Shown: piece by piece, positions 11,737 to 22,412 of the stretch
How positions within the stretch are numbered: position 1 is the first letter of the stretch
Layout: each line of letters begins with the position of its first letter
Origin: Tillandsia leiboldiana
Taxonomy: Eukaryota > Streptophyta > Magnoliopsida > Poales > Bromeliaceae
NCBI GenBank assembly: GCA_029204045.2
Contig: CM055061.1
Coordinates: 48,136,977 to 48,200,976 of the forward strand
Length of the DNA: 64,000 nucleotides
Reading direction: 5' to 3'
Notes under the pieces: model-generated
The model's input: only the letters and a program-made list of their open reading frames with translations
Told to the model about the DNA's origin: nothing
Database searches by the model: none
Position numbers and translations under genes: made by a program

Positions 11737-14700
11737 ACCTCAGTTAAATAAATCTATGTGCTCAGAGAGGTATCATTTGATCAGCAGAACAAACAGGCTC
11801 ACTAATCAACCATGAAAATGTCCGAGTAAAAGTATAAATGCTAGAGGTGCTATGGACAATCATGTAAGGCAAAATAGAACAGATAACAGACACAGATCAG
11901 GCAGATAGCAGATATAATATAATCAAAGAAAGGCAGGCTCAAAGAGATTAGATTAAGCTATCAACAACAGGGGTCCAACCAGTATCGCACCCCAGAGGGC
12001 CGAACTGATAAAACCCGGACCGAAGATAACCCACCTGTCAATGCGCAGGCAATTAATCTGTAATCCTCTAAATGCTCAACTCCAGGTGCAAACTGAATCA
12101 ACCTGGATCAAAAATCACCAATCAGGGATCAATTCAGTCCCGCTAACTCTAACCTAAACCCAGATCAATTTGAAACCCTCTTAGTTATTTTAATTGTCAC
12201 CCGGATACCGTTAAATCGACGATTTTGCCGATTCTCGAACTGTTATCCGATTTCCGCTCAACGAAAACCGACGGATTCCCAACGAAAAGCTTAGGAATCA
12301 CTTAACCTCCTTACTAACCAGTACACATTGTCTATTTTGCATTTGAACCCTTAAAGTTTTCAGAAATTACATTTTAGTGCCATTTGAGCACTGTTTTCGC
12401 TCGTTCTTTCAACTGGAAAACAATTTTGACGAACCGTCACTTCCAGCAGGTGACATTTTTCATGCTGAACACCGTGCTCACTAATTTGCAGCAGCACGGA
12501 ACCCGAGGCAAACTTCGGGCCATAAAAACCCTCTCTAACATAGCCCAAATGAATTTTTGTTTCTCCGGGACTTCAAACACTGTTTCTAACGCGAGCATCG
12601 CGTTCAGTGACCCCAAATTAGCTAGGAATGCACTGTCGCGGCTTCGCAAACAGCCCGGAACCATGTTTTATTTAAACATTTCACTAAAAGGTTGATTCAA
12701 CTACATCTTTTAATTTAAACTTCAAACCAGCAAACTTTGTATATAAAAAGGTCTTTAAATATTGCAAGGATCACAGGGCTCACCCTAACTGCAGCCCAGA
12801 TCTGCTGGTTCAACCAGAACCAAAGCCATGCACTCAAACAAGTTCACAAAGCACCAAACTTCAATCCACACAAAATCACTTTGATTTGAAGTGAGCACTA
12901 AGCTCAGGGGATACGTTTGAGCATCTTTTATATTCACTATTTTGTCAAATTCAGTTTCAAAGTTCATTGTGGCATTTTCACAAACAGGTGGTGTGCAATA
13001 TTTGTATACAAGTACATAACCAATTCCCGAGCTCATTCTCTGCAAAGGGAGCACCAGAGGCTATATAACTTGGATGGAACTTCTTCTCCAGGTTGAAGGA
13101 ACCTTTCCCTGCAACCTGGGCCCTTGCCCAGCCTCGGATAAGCCGAAGCTAGAGGTTGAAGATGACCTCAATACATTGAAATTCGTGACTACTCATCCAG
13201 GGCATTTGAGGCTCAACAACTTGATCAATTGGATGCTAAATACCATAACATACTCACCCGGACCCGTGCCCGGCGACGGGGTGCGACGGCGACGGCTGGG
13301 GAGTGAGCTCGGTTTCGAGCTCCTCCACCTCTAATGGCGGAATTTTACAGAGGCAACATGGAGCTTCCAAACTTGCATGGTAAGTTCCTTGGGCCTACAC
13401 GAAGCTTCCCGACCTTCCCACCCCGGCCGGAGATGGCCGGAACGCCGGCGGCCGAGTTTGAACCCATTTTCGGGTCATCCATGGCCGCACCACTTTGGTG
13501 CTGCATGGATGCCATGCAAATGCATGGGGGCACTCCTCTCATTCCCAGGAAGGCTTCTGGGTAGGTGGCCGGCGTCGGAAAAGCTCGCCGGCGCCGGAGT
13601 TGCATTCTCGGCCAAGGTGCAAAAATTTCAAAACTAGGGCTTCATTTTTCTTTCTCAATACTCCACCAACTTCAACCAAACTTTGCAGATTTAATCATCC
13701 TATCCTACAGTCCTGGCACACCAATTTTGGTGCGTTTATATTCAGTGGTTGCCGAGTTCTTTAGGGGCGGAGCTAGGTTAGGTTTCCGGCGACCCATTGT
13801 GGCCGCCGGCTAACCATGCTGCATGGGACCTCGGGGCTTTGCAGGGAGGATTCTAAGGACCTAAGGAGTCCACTGCTAATGGTCCGGGGTGCTAGAAACC
13901 GTTGGTTAAGGATCCTCACCTTAGCCGAGCTCGGGGAAGAAGGAGGAAGCCGGATTCTTGGTTCCCTCACTACGCGCGGCCAAGGCTTGCTCCAGCAGGG
14001 TCCTCCAAGCACCAGGAACTCCTCAGACACCTCCCAATCCAACTTTGAAGAGATCCCGTCCAACTTCACACCTCGTCGGAGAAAGGAAGAAAGAGGAAGG
14101 TGGCTGCGGCGGCACTCGGCGGCGGCTGGGGTCGGGTACACCAGGGCTCGGTTGCGGCCTCTCTATGAAGCTCTCAGAAGAAGGTTGGCTAAATCTAAAA
14201 GCTCTGGTTGATCTCTCCTTCACGCACTTAAGGGAAACTCCAATATAGGCTTCTAACCTTTAACTCCGGCGACCCGAGCGGCCGGCCGTTTCGGCAGCTG
14301 AAGGGACGCGGCGGTTGCGAGCTGGAGAGGCTGGTGGAGCTTCAGTTACGAAGAGGAAGAGGCAGGGTACTCGGGATTACTCCAACACGTGTATAAATGC
14401 ACATTTGCACAAAACCCCCTACACAAAGATCCTAAAACTCTAAGGTCCCTCTGTAGGTGACAAATGCACCCAGCACCCCAACTTATAAGCCTCATAATTT
14501 TTGGTACATAAAATATTAGGGTTTCTTCAAAAATACCCACTTTTTCAATGTATTTCACGCTTTTCGAGGCACTCGAGTCGTCGAAACTAAAAATGGACTT
14601 CGCCACGACGTCCGGCTCGTCGAGACCTTCAAAATAGGCTAATCATTTGTTTGATTTGGTGCTCGTATGAAATCTCGGGCCATCTTGTTCTGTATGTCGC

Positions 14701-15134
14701 AAACCGACGCACGCACTTCGATGCACACGGGTCGCCAAACGCGAAATCCGTCAGTGCCATTGCGCTCAGAACGTCGAAATTAGCTAGGATCCATTACTCA
14801 TACTCCTATGTTAAAATTCTAGATAGTGGTTCGACCATTCATGATCACAAGGGGTTAAAAATTCAAAGGTTACTATTCACTTAAGTCGCGGGTCCACTTT
14901 TTGATTTCTGATTTCTGGAAGATCCGACCGTCGGATCGAAAACATATGAATATGAAACTTCTATGTTTCAACGAGACGATCGTAATGGTGATCTCGGATT
15001 TTCCAGATCAGACCCCGATCAAAAGTCGATATTTCTGGGCCCACTATTGGCCCACTAACACTCCACTTTTGCCAAAATGACAAATTTTAAACATTTAAAG
15101 GCAAACAGAGACTTTCAAATTCTAGATTTCTACA

Positions 15135-15139
15135 ATCCG
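15135..15139. repeat. target-site duplication ATCCG, right
   Basis: Matches 10427-10431; the copia LTR resumes here. Confidence 0.9.
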
Positions 15140-15520
15140 GATTGGATTTGCATATGAACCAACACCCTTCGGGATCCGGATTGGATTGTCTGATCCGGAT
15201 CCTGAACATGTCCCATGTCCAGTTTTTGATTTTTATGCAATAAAAAATTCATCCAAGTGTTTCTACACTATAAGAAAGTATTCAGATCACCAAAATTATT
15301 TAGTTAAACATACCTGATCCTTTTGAATACTTTCTTTTTGAGATTGATGTAACTGATCCACAATTCTTCATCTTCAATCTTCAAGACTCAAAACACTGAG
15401 TGTCAACTTGAGCTCTTCTCTGAGTCTTCGATTGCTGATTGACAATTTGATCACTTCAAGACTCCGACTCAATTTACTGACTTGACTCACGAAATATGCC
15501 AACACAAAAAAGCCATAACA

Positions 15521-15532
15521 ATCTCCCCCTTT
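15521..15532 (-). other. polypurine tract of the right TR-GAG copy
   Basis: AAAGGGGGAGAT on the minus strand abuts the 3' LTR start TGTTATGGC. This placement fixes the LTR terminus 16 bp outside the conserved GTTGGCATATTTCG block. Confidence 0.85.
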
Positions 15533-15871
15533 GGCAATTTCGTGACAAAACCCAAAAATACATAAGACGCTCAAGACACTCATCTTAAACCAAAAAATCG
15601 AAACTCAATGTCATCACCAAAACATTGACTTTCTTTGCGTGAAAGATCCAATAAACAAAAATACATTTGAACGAGTCTTAGAACAAACTCTATGACTTAG
15701 GACTTGGAGTCTTAAAGTGATGTAGATCCTGCAAAACAAAACTCCAAACAAAATCAAAAGTCAGTCGTTAGAAATTAAATGTAGATCCTACATTTGATTC
15801 GTCCTTTTGGTTCTTTTTGTTTTTCGGCTCCTTTTTCATCATCTCTTTTCTTTATCTCGATGATCTTATCT

Positions 15872-15983
15872 CCGTCTCCCCCTTTCTTGAGCATCTCTAA
15901 CATGAAGAACGTTCTCCCCCTGTCTTGAGCATTTATGTTCTCCCCCTTTGTGATATGATCATTATTTTATGTTCTCCCCCTTT
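15872..15983 (-). repeat. repeated polypurine tracts upstream of the 3' LTR
   Basis: Four further copies of the (A)GGGGGAGA word lie at about 15875, 15912, 15938 and 15972. With the tract at 15521 this makes five. Multiplied polypurine tracts before the 3' LTR are a described hallmark of Sireviruses, as I recall, and support that lineage. Confidence 0.75.
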
Positions 15984-17141
15984 TTGTCACAAATTGTCAA
16001 ACAGTGAACATACTAGACAAAAGGAAATCACTAACAGCATTAGTTCATAGAGAAAGAGAGATAAAAGCTCAGTTCCGGTATATAACAAAAACGCAGATTG
16101 CGTACCGGTACCAGAAAGCAAAAATCAAAAATTTTTTTGAAACAAATCCAGATTTTGGAATCTTTTCAAATACCGATTTGTATTTCATCAAGAAATCAAT
16201 TTAAGTGCTTTAAACAATGAATTCACACAGATGCCATTCAATCCAATTAATTTCACAAAATTAAAAAGATTTACTCCTAAATCATGAAAAACAAAGATAA
16301 AACATTATAAACAGTTTTTCATGTTATATTCATCAAACACAAGTCATCAAAAATAATCTTGAGATCCAAACTCTATCAAGATGTAACGGATTTACAAAGA
16401 TGACTTACGGAGATTTCCAAATGACATCAATTCTGAATTCTACCATTTCAAATTGAGATAAGCACTAAATTACCTAAGGGTGGCTCTTTGAGCATCTTTT
16501 TAACTATCCCACCTTATACCAACCAGGAGATTGTTCAAAATAAGAACTTTGAATTTAAATCTCCGAATGCTTCAACTAAAGATTTTCTCATAAAAAATTT
16601 TCCAAGCATCCAAAACATGTGGTAGCTTCACACACAAACCGGACGACCGGGGTGGCAGCTCTTTCCTACATGTGGTGGTAGTTTTCACACTCCTTTCGGA
16701 TGTAACTCTTTCCACATCTTATGCAATTCATTTCATTACCCTTGTAAGAAAATACAATCTCTTATGTGAAAGAATTAAATCCCAAATTTTAGTCTATCGG
16801 TTGTCTCATGTTTATCACAATGAATTCACACAACCGAGATAGATTAAGCATCTTAAGATCACACATGATTTCTAAAATTTGATGCTTATAACTATTAAAA
16901 ACTACTATAATGAAGTATCTTCAAGATTATGATTATGGAGTAAAGTTGATAATCCATATAAAATTAATTTGGAGTGAATGAATGTGAAACCCTTTTTATT
17001 CAATGCACTTGTTCAATAAAAAACCCTTTTGTTCAAAAACAAAGTATAAAAACAAAGAGCATTGAAAAACATGTAATGCAGAGATTAAGAAAAATATTAA
17101 AGAGAAAACCAATCAAAGCATTACATACAGTCATAAGCTAT
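15984..17141 (-). other. non-coding internal 3' region of right TR-GAG copy
   Basis: AT-rich sequence between the gag stop and the polypurine block, with no pol domain. It is homologous to 33367-34591 of element C. One GTACCGGTAC palindrome lies near 16110. Confidence 0.75.
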
Positions 17142-19098
17142 TTAGAACTTAAGACAAGGAAAGATATCACCTTTTCGAATCCAAAATCGCTGGATTTTGG
17201 GTTGTCTTGATTCGTTGTGGCCGGGGATTGTGCGCTTTGACTGTTGATCCACCTTACTTCTTTGCCTCGCAATGATCCACTTGTATGATTGATGATGTGG
17301 CTCGGACCTTTGGTGGGTTGAGTGAACTCCTTTGACTTGATGTGTCTTTTGATTCCGTTGAGTTCGCTCCGTAGATGAAGTTGCCGAAGGACTCTTCTTT
17401 CTCTTTTTCGGGCAATTCTTCACCAAATGTTCTTCAAGTCCACATAAGTGACAAGTTCTTCCTTTCAATTTCATTGTGGAACTTGAAGCATGCACAGTTT
17501 GGTCCTTTTTGAATCCCAAACCAATCTTGCTTGTTTGACCTAATCCGGACATACAATCATGTTTCTTCGAACCGGTTGAAATCGTTTGTATGTCGGATTT
17601 AAGTTGATGGATTTGCTTGGTCAAAGCTTGGTTGGTAACATGAATCTCCTCAAACTGCTTTTCAAGAAAACCAATCTTGTCCATATATGATTTTGCGTTC
17701 GTCTCCGATTGGTTTAGCTTTTCTTGGAGGATTTTATTTGTTATTCAATAAACGTCCTTGTTCATCCTCAAGATCATGTAGTTTGATCTTTAAAGCATGG
17801 TTCTCGTCTTGAACCTCAAGTCGTTGCTTCCTCAACTTCTTGATATGCTTGGCCATCTTCTTCGATTCCGCAAGAAGTTGTTGGTATGCCTCAACGAGTT
17901 CTTCCTCGTCCGACTCCCCCTCACTTGATGACTCTCCGCCGGATGCTGATGTTTCATACAATATCAAAGGAGTAGAGTCAGTAACTAAAGATGATAAGCA
18001 AAAATTAGAAGAGGGAATTTGAGAGGCCTGAAAAGCAACAACTTTCTCCTCTTTACTTGAGGTCGATTCATTAGAAGTAGAATCGTCCCAAGTTTTCGCT
18101 TGCAAAGCCTTCTTTTTATATGATTTCGGAGAAGGACAATCCGTTGAAATATGGTCGTAGCCTTTGCATCTATAACATCGGATTTCCCCTTCGAATTCAT
18201 CTTTTTCCTTTGAAGGTTTTGCAAAGCTTTTGAGGTTAGAGGATTTAGAACCCGATGATCCTTTAGATGGTTTCGTGGATGTAGATCCATCGGTTCGATT
18301 CTTCCAAAACTTCCGACGAAATTTCTTTACGATCCGCGCCAATTGTTCTTCAAAATCGGCAAAAGAGATTTCATCGTCGGAACTTGATTCGCCATCTTCT
18401 TCCTTTGTTGATTTGAATGCAATACCTGTAAGCTTAGAAGAAGACTTGGAAGAAACTTGATTAGTAGGAAAAGTCATTTCATAAGTTTGCAAAGCACCTA
18501 CTAATTCCTCTACTCTCATCTCATCCGGATGACTAACGATTTCAATGGCGGTAACCTTTGCCCTAAACCGTTCCGGAAGAGTCCGAAGTATCTTTCTTAC
18601 AATTTTCGACTCCGGGATCTTTTCTCCTAAATTAGCACAAGTATTGATTACATCTTGAAGTCTAGTGTAATAATCTGTAAACAATTCATGCTCTTCCATA
18701 TGAATAGAATCAAAATGACTTGTAAGCATCTGGAGCTTTTGAATTTTTACAAGATTAGTACCCTCATGTGTAATTTTGAGAATATCCCAAATTTCCTTCG
18801 CGGTTTCACACGCGGAAATTCGTGTGAACTCAGTCGAGGAAAGAGAATTAAATAAAGCGTTCATACCTTTCCCATTGTAAGAAGATCTTTCAAATTCCTC
18901 TTTGGACCATCCAGAGCGAGGTTTTGGGGTAGTAGAATTTCCTACTTCCTCAACAGGATGCACCCAACCGTATTCCACGGATTGCCATACCCGCTCATCA
19001 ATTGCGATGAGAAAAGCTCTCATCCGTACTTTCCAATAAGCATAATTAGTCCCATCAAAAAGAGGAGGTCTATAAATATTACCACTTTCACCCGACAT
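17142..19098 (-). pseudogene. gag: copia gag, right TR-GAG copy (one frameshift)
   Basis: This is the better preserved of the two tandem gag genes. The start is the ATG at 19096-19098 (MSGESGN), just after the primer-binding site. Domain order matches the left copy: DUF4219-like N-terminus, UBN2 gag domain, zinc knuckle CYRCKGYDHISTDC (18136-18177), coiled coil rich in Lys/Glu, second knuckle CHLCGLEEHLVKNC near 17420-17460. An extra T near 17737 breaks the frame within the coiled coil. The frame would otherwise run to the stop at 17142 after IFPCLKF. The autonomous relative D reads on from IFPCL into protease. Here the homology ends at that point, so pol was lost cleanly. Confidence 0.9.
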
Positions 19099-19120
19099 GA
19101 TAGATGAACCTAAAACCCTC

Positions 19121-19132
19121 TCTGATACCAAT
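19121..19132 (-). other. primer-binding site (tRNA-iMet), right copy
   Basis: Minus-strand ATTGGTATCAGAG directly after the 5' LTR end. Confidence 0.88.
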
Positions 19133-19788
19133 TGTTGGTTTTTAAGGATCCACAAGGATCTAAATAGGTACTATCAAACAACTAGAGGGGGGGGTGAATA
19201 GGTGTAATACTTAAAAAACTCAATCTCAGTGCAAAATAAAAACCAATGCGGAAAATAAAAATAGCACACCGAGATATACGTGGAAACTCCAATCCAGGAG
19301 AAAAATCACGGGACCAACACGCAATAACAATCCACTAAGAAAAGAAGAATAACAAGGTGATTACCGACTCCACGGACTCAAACCCCTCCTTCAACTTCTT
19401 CGGACCTTGCGCTCACCGATTGCACGTCCACTGCACACGTTCGAATCCACGAACGCCACTCGAATCCACGAGCACACGTTTCGAATCCACGAAACGCCTT
19501 TAGCACACCGAATCCACGATGCCACGTCGAATCCACGACGCAAACTCAGCCGGTAAGAATATTGGCTTCGATGGTGATCCTTTGCTTAGATTATCAATGA
19601 AGAACCATGGATGGAATCTCTAAGCAAAGATTAGATCATTCGACAAAAGATATGTTCTTGAAAGAACCATCGAATTGACCTAAAAGAGGCTATAAAGAAG
19701 AACGGTAAAAACCTAGCCTCTAGGGTTGCTCTCAAGTGTTTTATATAATAATCGGTTTTGATCCCCCGTTTTTGAGAAACCCTAAAAG

Positions 19789-19799
19789 TCTATTTATAG
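19789..19799 (-). promoter_or_regulatory. TATA box of the 5' LTR
   Basis: CTATAAATAGA on the minus strand, about 65 bp downstream of the palindrome array. It is the likely core promoter for the element. Confidence 0.7.
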
Positions 19800-19863
19800 T
19801 TTAGAAACCTTTGGAAAGAGATAAGAATCAAAAACTTACCTTATCTGGAAATTTTCAGGACGG

Positions 19864-20084
19864 CGATCCGGATCGGATTTACTGCGATCCAGATTGTCGT
19901 AGCGAGTTAGACAATTCCAGAAAAACAAGGGTTCGGGATCCGGATTGAAATGCCCGATCCGGATCGTTCATAAATTTCAGCAAAACCAATGTTCGGGATC
20001 CGGATCAGAATTGGCTTGGATCCGGATTGGATTTGCATATGAACCAACACCCTTCGGGATCCGGATTGGATTGTCTGATCCGGA
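19864..20084 (-). promoter_or_regulatory. U3 palindrome array GATCCGGATC (seven units)
   Basis: GATCCGGA-type words occur near 19865, 19938, 19955, 19998, 20018, 20058 and 20077; several are the perfect palindrome GATCCGGATC. Position and spacing before the TATA box match the arrays in elements C and D. Confidence 0.8.
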
Positions 20085-20405
20085 TCCTGAACATGTCCCA
20101 TGTCCAGTTTTTGATTTTTATGCAATAAAAAATTCATCCAAGTGTTTCTATACTATAAGAAAGTATTCGGATCTCCAAAATTATTTAGTTAAACATACCT
20201 GATCCTTTTGAATACTTTCTTCTTGAGATTGATGTAACTGATCCACAATTCTTCATCTTCAATCTTCAAGACTCAAAACACTGAGTGTCAACTTGAGCTC
20301 TTCTCTGAGTCTTCGATTGCTGATTGACAATTTGATCACTTCAAGACTCCGACTCAATTTACTGACTTGACTCACGAAATATGCCAACACCAAAAAGCCG
20401 TAACA

Positions 20406-20410
20406 CATAG
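20406..20410. repeat. right target-site duplication CATAG
   Basis: Matches 7061-7065. Confidence 0.85.
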
Positions 20411-21576
20411 GTGTGCGGCAGTGGGTGTGTAGGCGCGCGAACCGCAAAGCGCGCGCCTACAGGGTGGTGGTGCCCAGCCTGCAGGGCGGCGGTGCCCAGG
20501 CTTCCCTTCGCGGTGCCGACGGCGACGGTGACGGCGACGACGACGGTGACGGCGACTGCGATCACGACGACGACGGTGATGGTGTTCCGATCCAATGGGA
20601 AAAAGAAGAGGGTGAGGAGCTAGGGTTTTCTTAGTCCTCCACGTTGGGAAAGAAGATGAATTAATGCTAATTAAAGATTAGCTTAGCACTAATACAAGAG
20701 CAACTAAAAATACCCCTCATTTTAAAAATAAATCTAAAAATGACCAAAATGCCCCCTGCGCCTTTATCTCCTCTTTCTCTCAAAAGAGAACCGTACCATG
20801 GATTCCAAAACCTTGAAAAGCATGCCAATCATATTTAATCATATTTGACGCATTCCGATGCATTGATACACCTTAACGGGTACAGAAAATAGCCAAACTG
20901 TCTTTTCAGACCCGTTACGGTGATTTGAGATCCGATCGAACCATTGCTCTCCGTTTGACGATGCCGACAGAGTGATGACCTTTCCATCCAAAGATCTCAC
21001 CCAAAAGTCAGCTCGAATATTATATGTAGAGAACCCGCCTACCCGTTAAATCCCGTTTTTCCACGGTTTCCGGTGCAACCTACACCTCGGATTTAAAAAC
21101 ACCATTCCCTTAAGCCACATTTCCCCAATAATCGGGTGAAAACCACTTCGAGGAATAAATTCTTAAAAATCTAACAACAACACCCTCTTTAAATTCCGGA
21201 AGGAACCAAATTTATTCCAATAACTGAAATTACTACAATTCTGAAATTCAAAAATTGTTGTTATTACAGTCCGACAAGGACTGCATCGACGTCGCGCGAG
21301 AACAAAGTAACAGGCCCAGCTCCGGAGCGGCACTCTAGGGTAGTGACCCTACCGAGGATTCAGTGCATCATAGTCGAGCTCAAATATGACTCATGCAAGC
21401 TATAGTCCAAATCCACGATCAGCGAGAACGACAAGCTCACAACTCAACAACACAGGCCGAAAACACTCGACAGCCCGGAACCACCATCAACTTGAACGAC
21501 TCTCGACACTAGAACATAACCTAGCCACTGCCAACAGCCTCTACGGCCCCCAGGCACGGGCACCACATGCACCCTA
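20411..21576 (-). other. right half of the interrupted LTR-like segment
   Basis: 20411-20640 continues the GC-rich block of 6730-7060. The stretch to about 21190 is AT-richer and without domains. In the minus sense, 21290-21576 resembles LTR A 5140-5620: CCTGGGGGCC, then a TATAGC.TGCATG word, then a TGCCGCTCCGG-type word. It is therefore LTR-derived, and its exact borders are unclear. No gene is supported. Confidence 0.5.
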
Positions 21577-22403
21577 TGTGATGATCCGGATCTCCACTAA
21601 GCTTTTGCGGTGTGTTCAGCGGCTTCTGGAGGCCTATGCTGTGTGTTGGAGGTATTTGTGCGCAAATTGGACCCAAGAATTAGACTTAGCGCAAAATTTG
21701 GATTAAGATTACTTATTTGGATGCCTTCGATAAATTTTAAAAGTGGAATTGGGCAAAACGGACATCTGATTTGGACTCAGCGCGCGAAAATGATGAAAAT
21801 GGACTATTTACTTGTATTTTTCGGAGCTCGGATGCCAAAACACGGATTTCGAGGCATAGGGCACTGTTCTGGCGGCCGGGGAAGCGCCGGCGGCGGAGGA
21901 GCGGCCGCTGGCAGCGGCGCGGGTCGGCCGGTCCACGGAGCGAGGCGCGCACCAGGGGATGGACGCGTGGCGGCTCCCGGTTGTCCGGCGCAGCGCGCTC
22001 GGTCCATGGAGGCGCGCGGCCTTGTGCATGGATCGGCGGGGGACACGTGGCAGATCCTGGTTGGGGTGGTGTAGCGCGCGCGGTCCATGCGGTCAAGTGG
22101 GCCAGGCGGGCCGTACCGCGGGCAGGTGGCCATACCGCGGGCAGGTGGCAGGGGCAGGCGGGCACGCACGTGGGCACGACGCCCGAGGCGCTGACGCGGG
22201 CGAGGCGGGCGCCTGGGCGCGGCCACGTGTCGCGAGCGGGTTGGCCGCGGTTGCTGTTTGCTGTTCGGGGGACACGTGGCGCTTCAGGATGGATTCGAGC
22301 ACTGATGGTTTGGGGTACATTTTGGGTTACTGTAGCATGCTGGTTGTTTCGGGCGCCCGGAAGTGGGGACCCAGATGGAATTAATCGAATTGTTGGGTTT
22401 TTG

Positions 22404-22412
22404 CTATAAATA
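22404..22412 (+). promoter_or_regulatory. TATA box of LTR B
   Basis: CTATAAATA about 110 bp downstream of the GC-rich block. A GAGAG/GTACGC splice-donor-like site follows near 22674. Confidence 0.55.

Larger units (their letters stand above)
10432..15134 (-). mobile_element. solo gypsy LTR G (4.7 kb) nested in the copia LTR
   Basis: It starts TGTCACGCCCCGAG and ends ATTTCTACA on the plus strand, with ATCCG duplicated at 10427-10431 and 15135-15139. The uninterrupted target is seen at 20013-20030. It resembles the two 4.2-kb LTRs of element F in termini, hairpin module and layout, and no PBS or internal region lies within it. I therefore read it as a single LTR left by LTR-LTR recombination. 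In sense (minus) it reads TGTAGAAAT to GGGGCGTGACA. Open frames inside are not supported as genes. Confidence 0.9.
9539..15520 (-). mobile_element. middle LTR of the composite, split by a solo LTR
   Basis: The two parts 9539-10431 and 15140-15520 join to give an LTR colinear with 19133-20405. Its ends are TGTTGGTTTTTAAGG and GCCATAACA on the plus strand. It serves as 3' LTR for the internal to its right and as 5' LTR for the internal to its left. It contains the GATCCGGATC palindrome array, split by the insertion, and a TATA box. Confidence 0.88.
7066..20405 (-). mobile_element. tandem gag-only Sirevirus composite (TR-GAG type)
   Basis: On the minus strand this reads LTR (19133-20405), internal (15521-19132), LTR (9539-15520), internal (7136-9538), truncated LTR (7066-7135). 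Each internal begins with a tRNA-Met primer-binding site and a gag gene and lacks protease, integrase, RT and RNase H. A three-LTR, two-internal chain is the product expected from unequal recombination between LTRs. The single CATAG duplication at the outer ends supports one original insertion that was expanded later. A 4.7-kb solo gypsy LTR has entered the middle LTR. Confidence 0.85.
19133..20405 (-). mobile_element. 5' LTR of the TR-GAG composite (1.27 kb)
   Basis: Plus-strand ends are TGTTGGTTTTTAAGG and GCCGTAACA, followed by the CATAG duplication. In sense it holds a U3 with seven GATCCGGA-type palindromes, a TATA box, and the ATTCACCCCCCCTCTAG block near the LTR 3' end that is common in Sirevirus-like LTRs. 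Confidence 0.9.
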
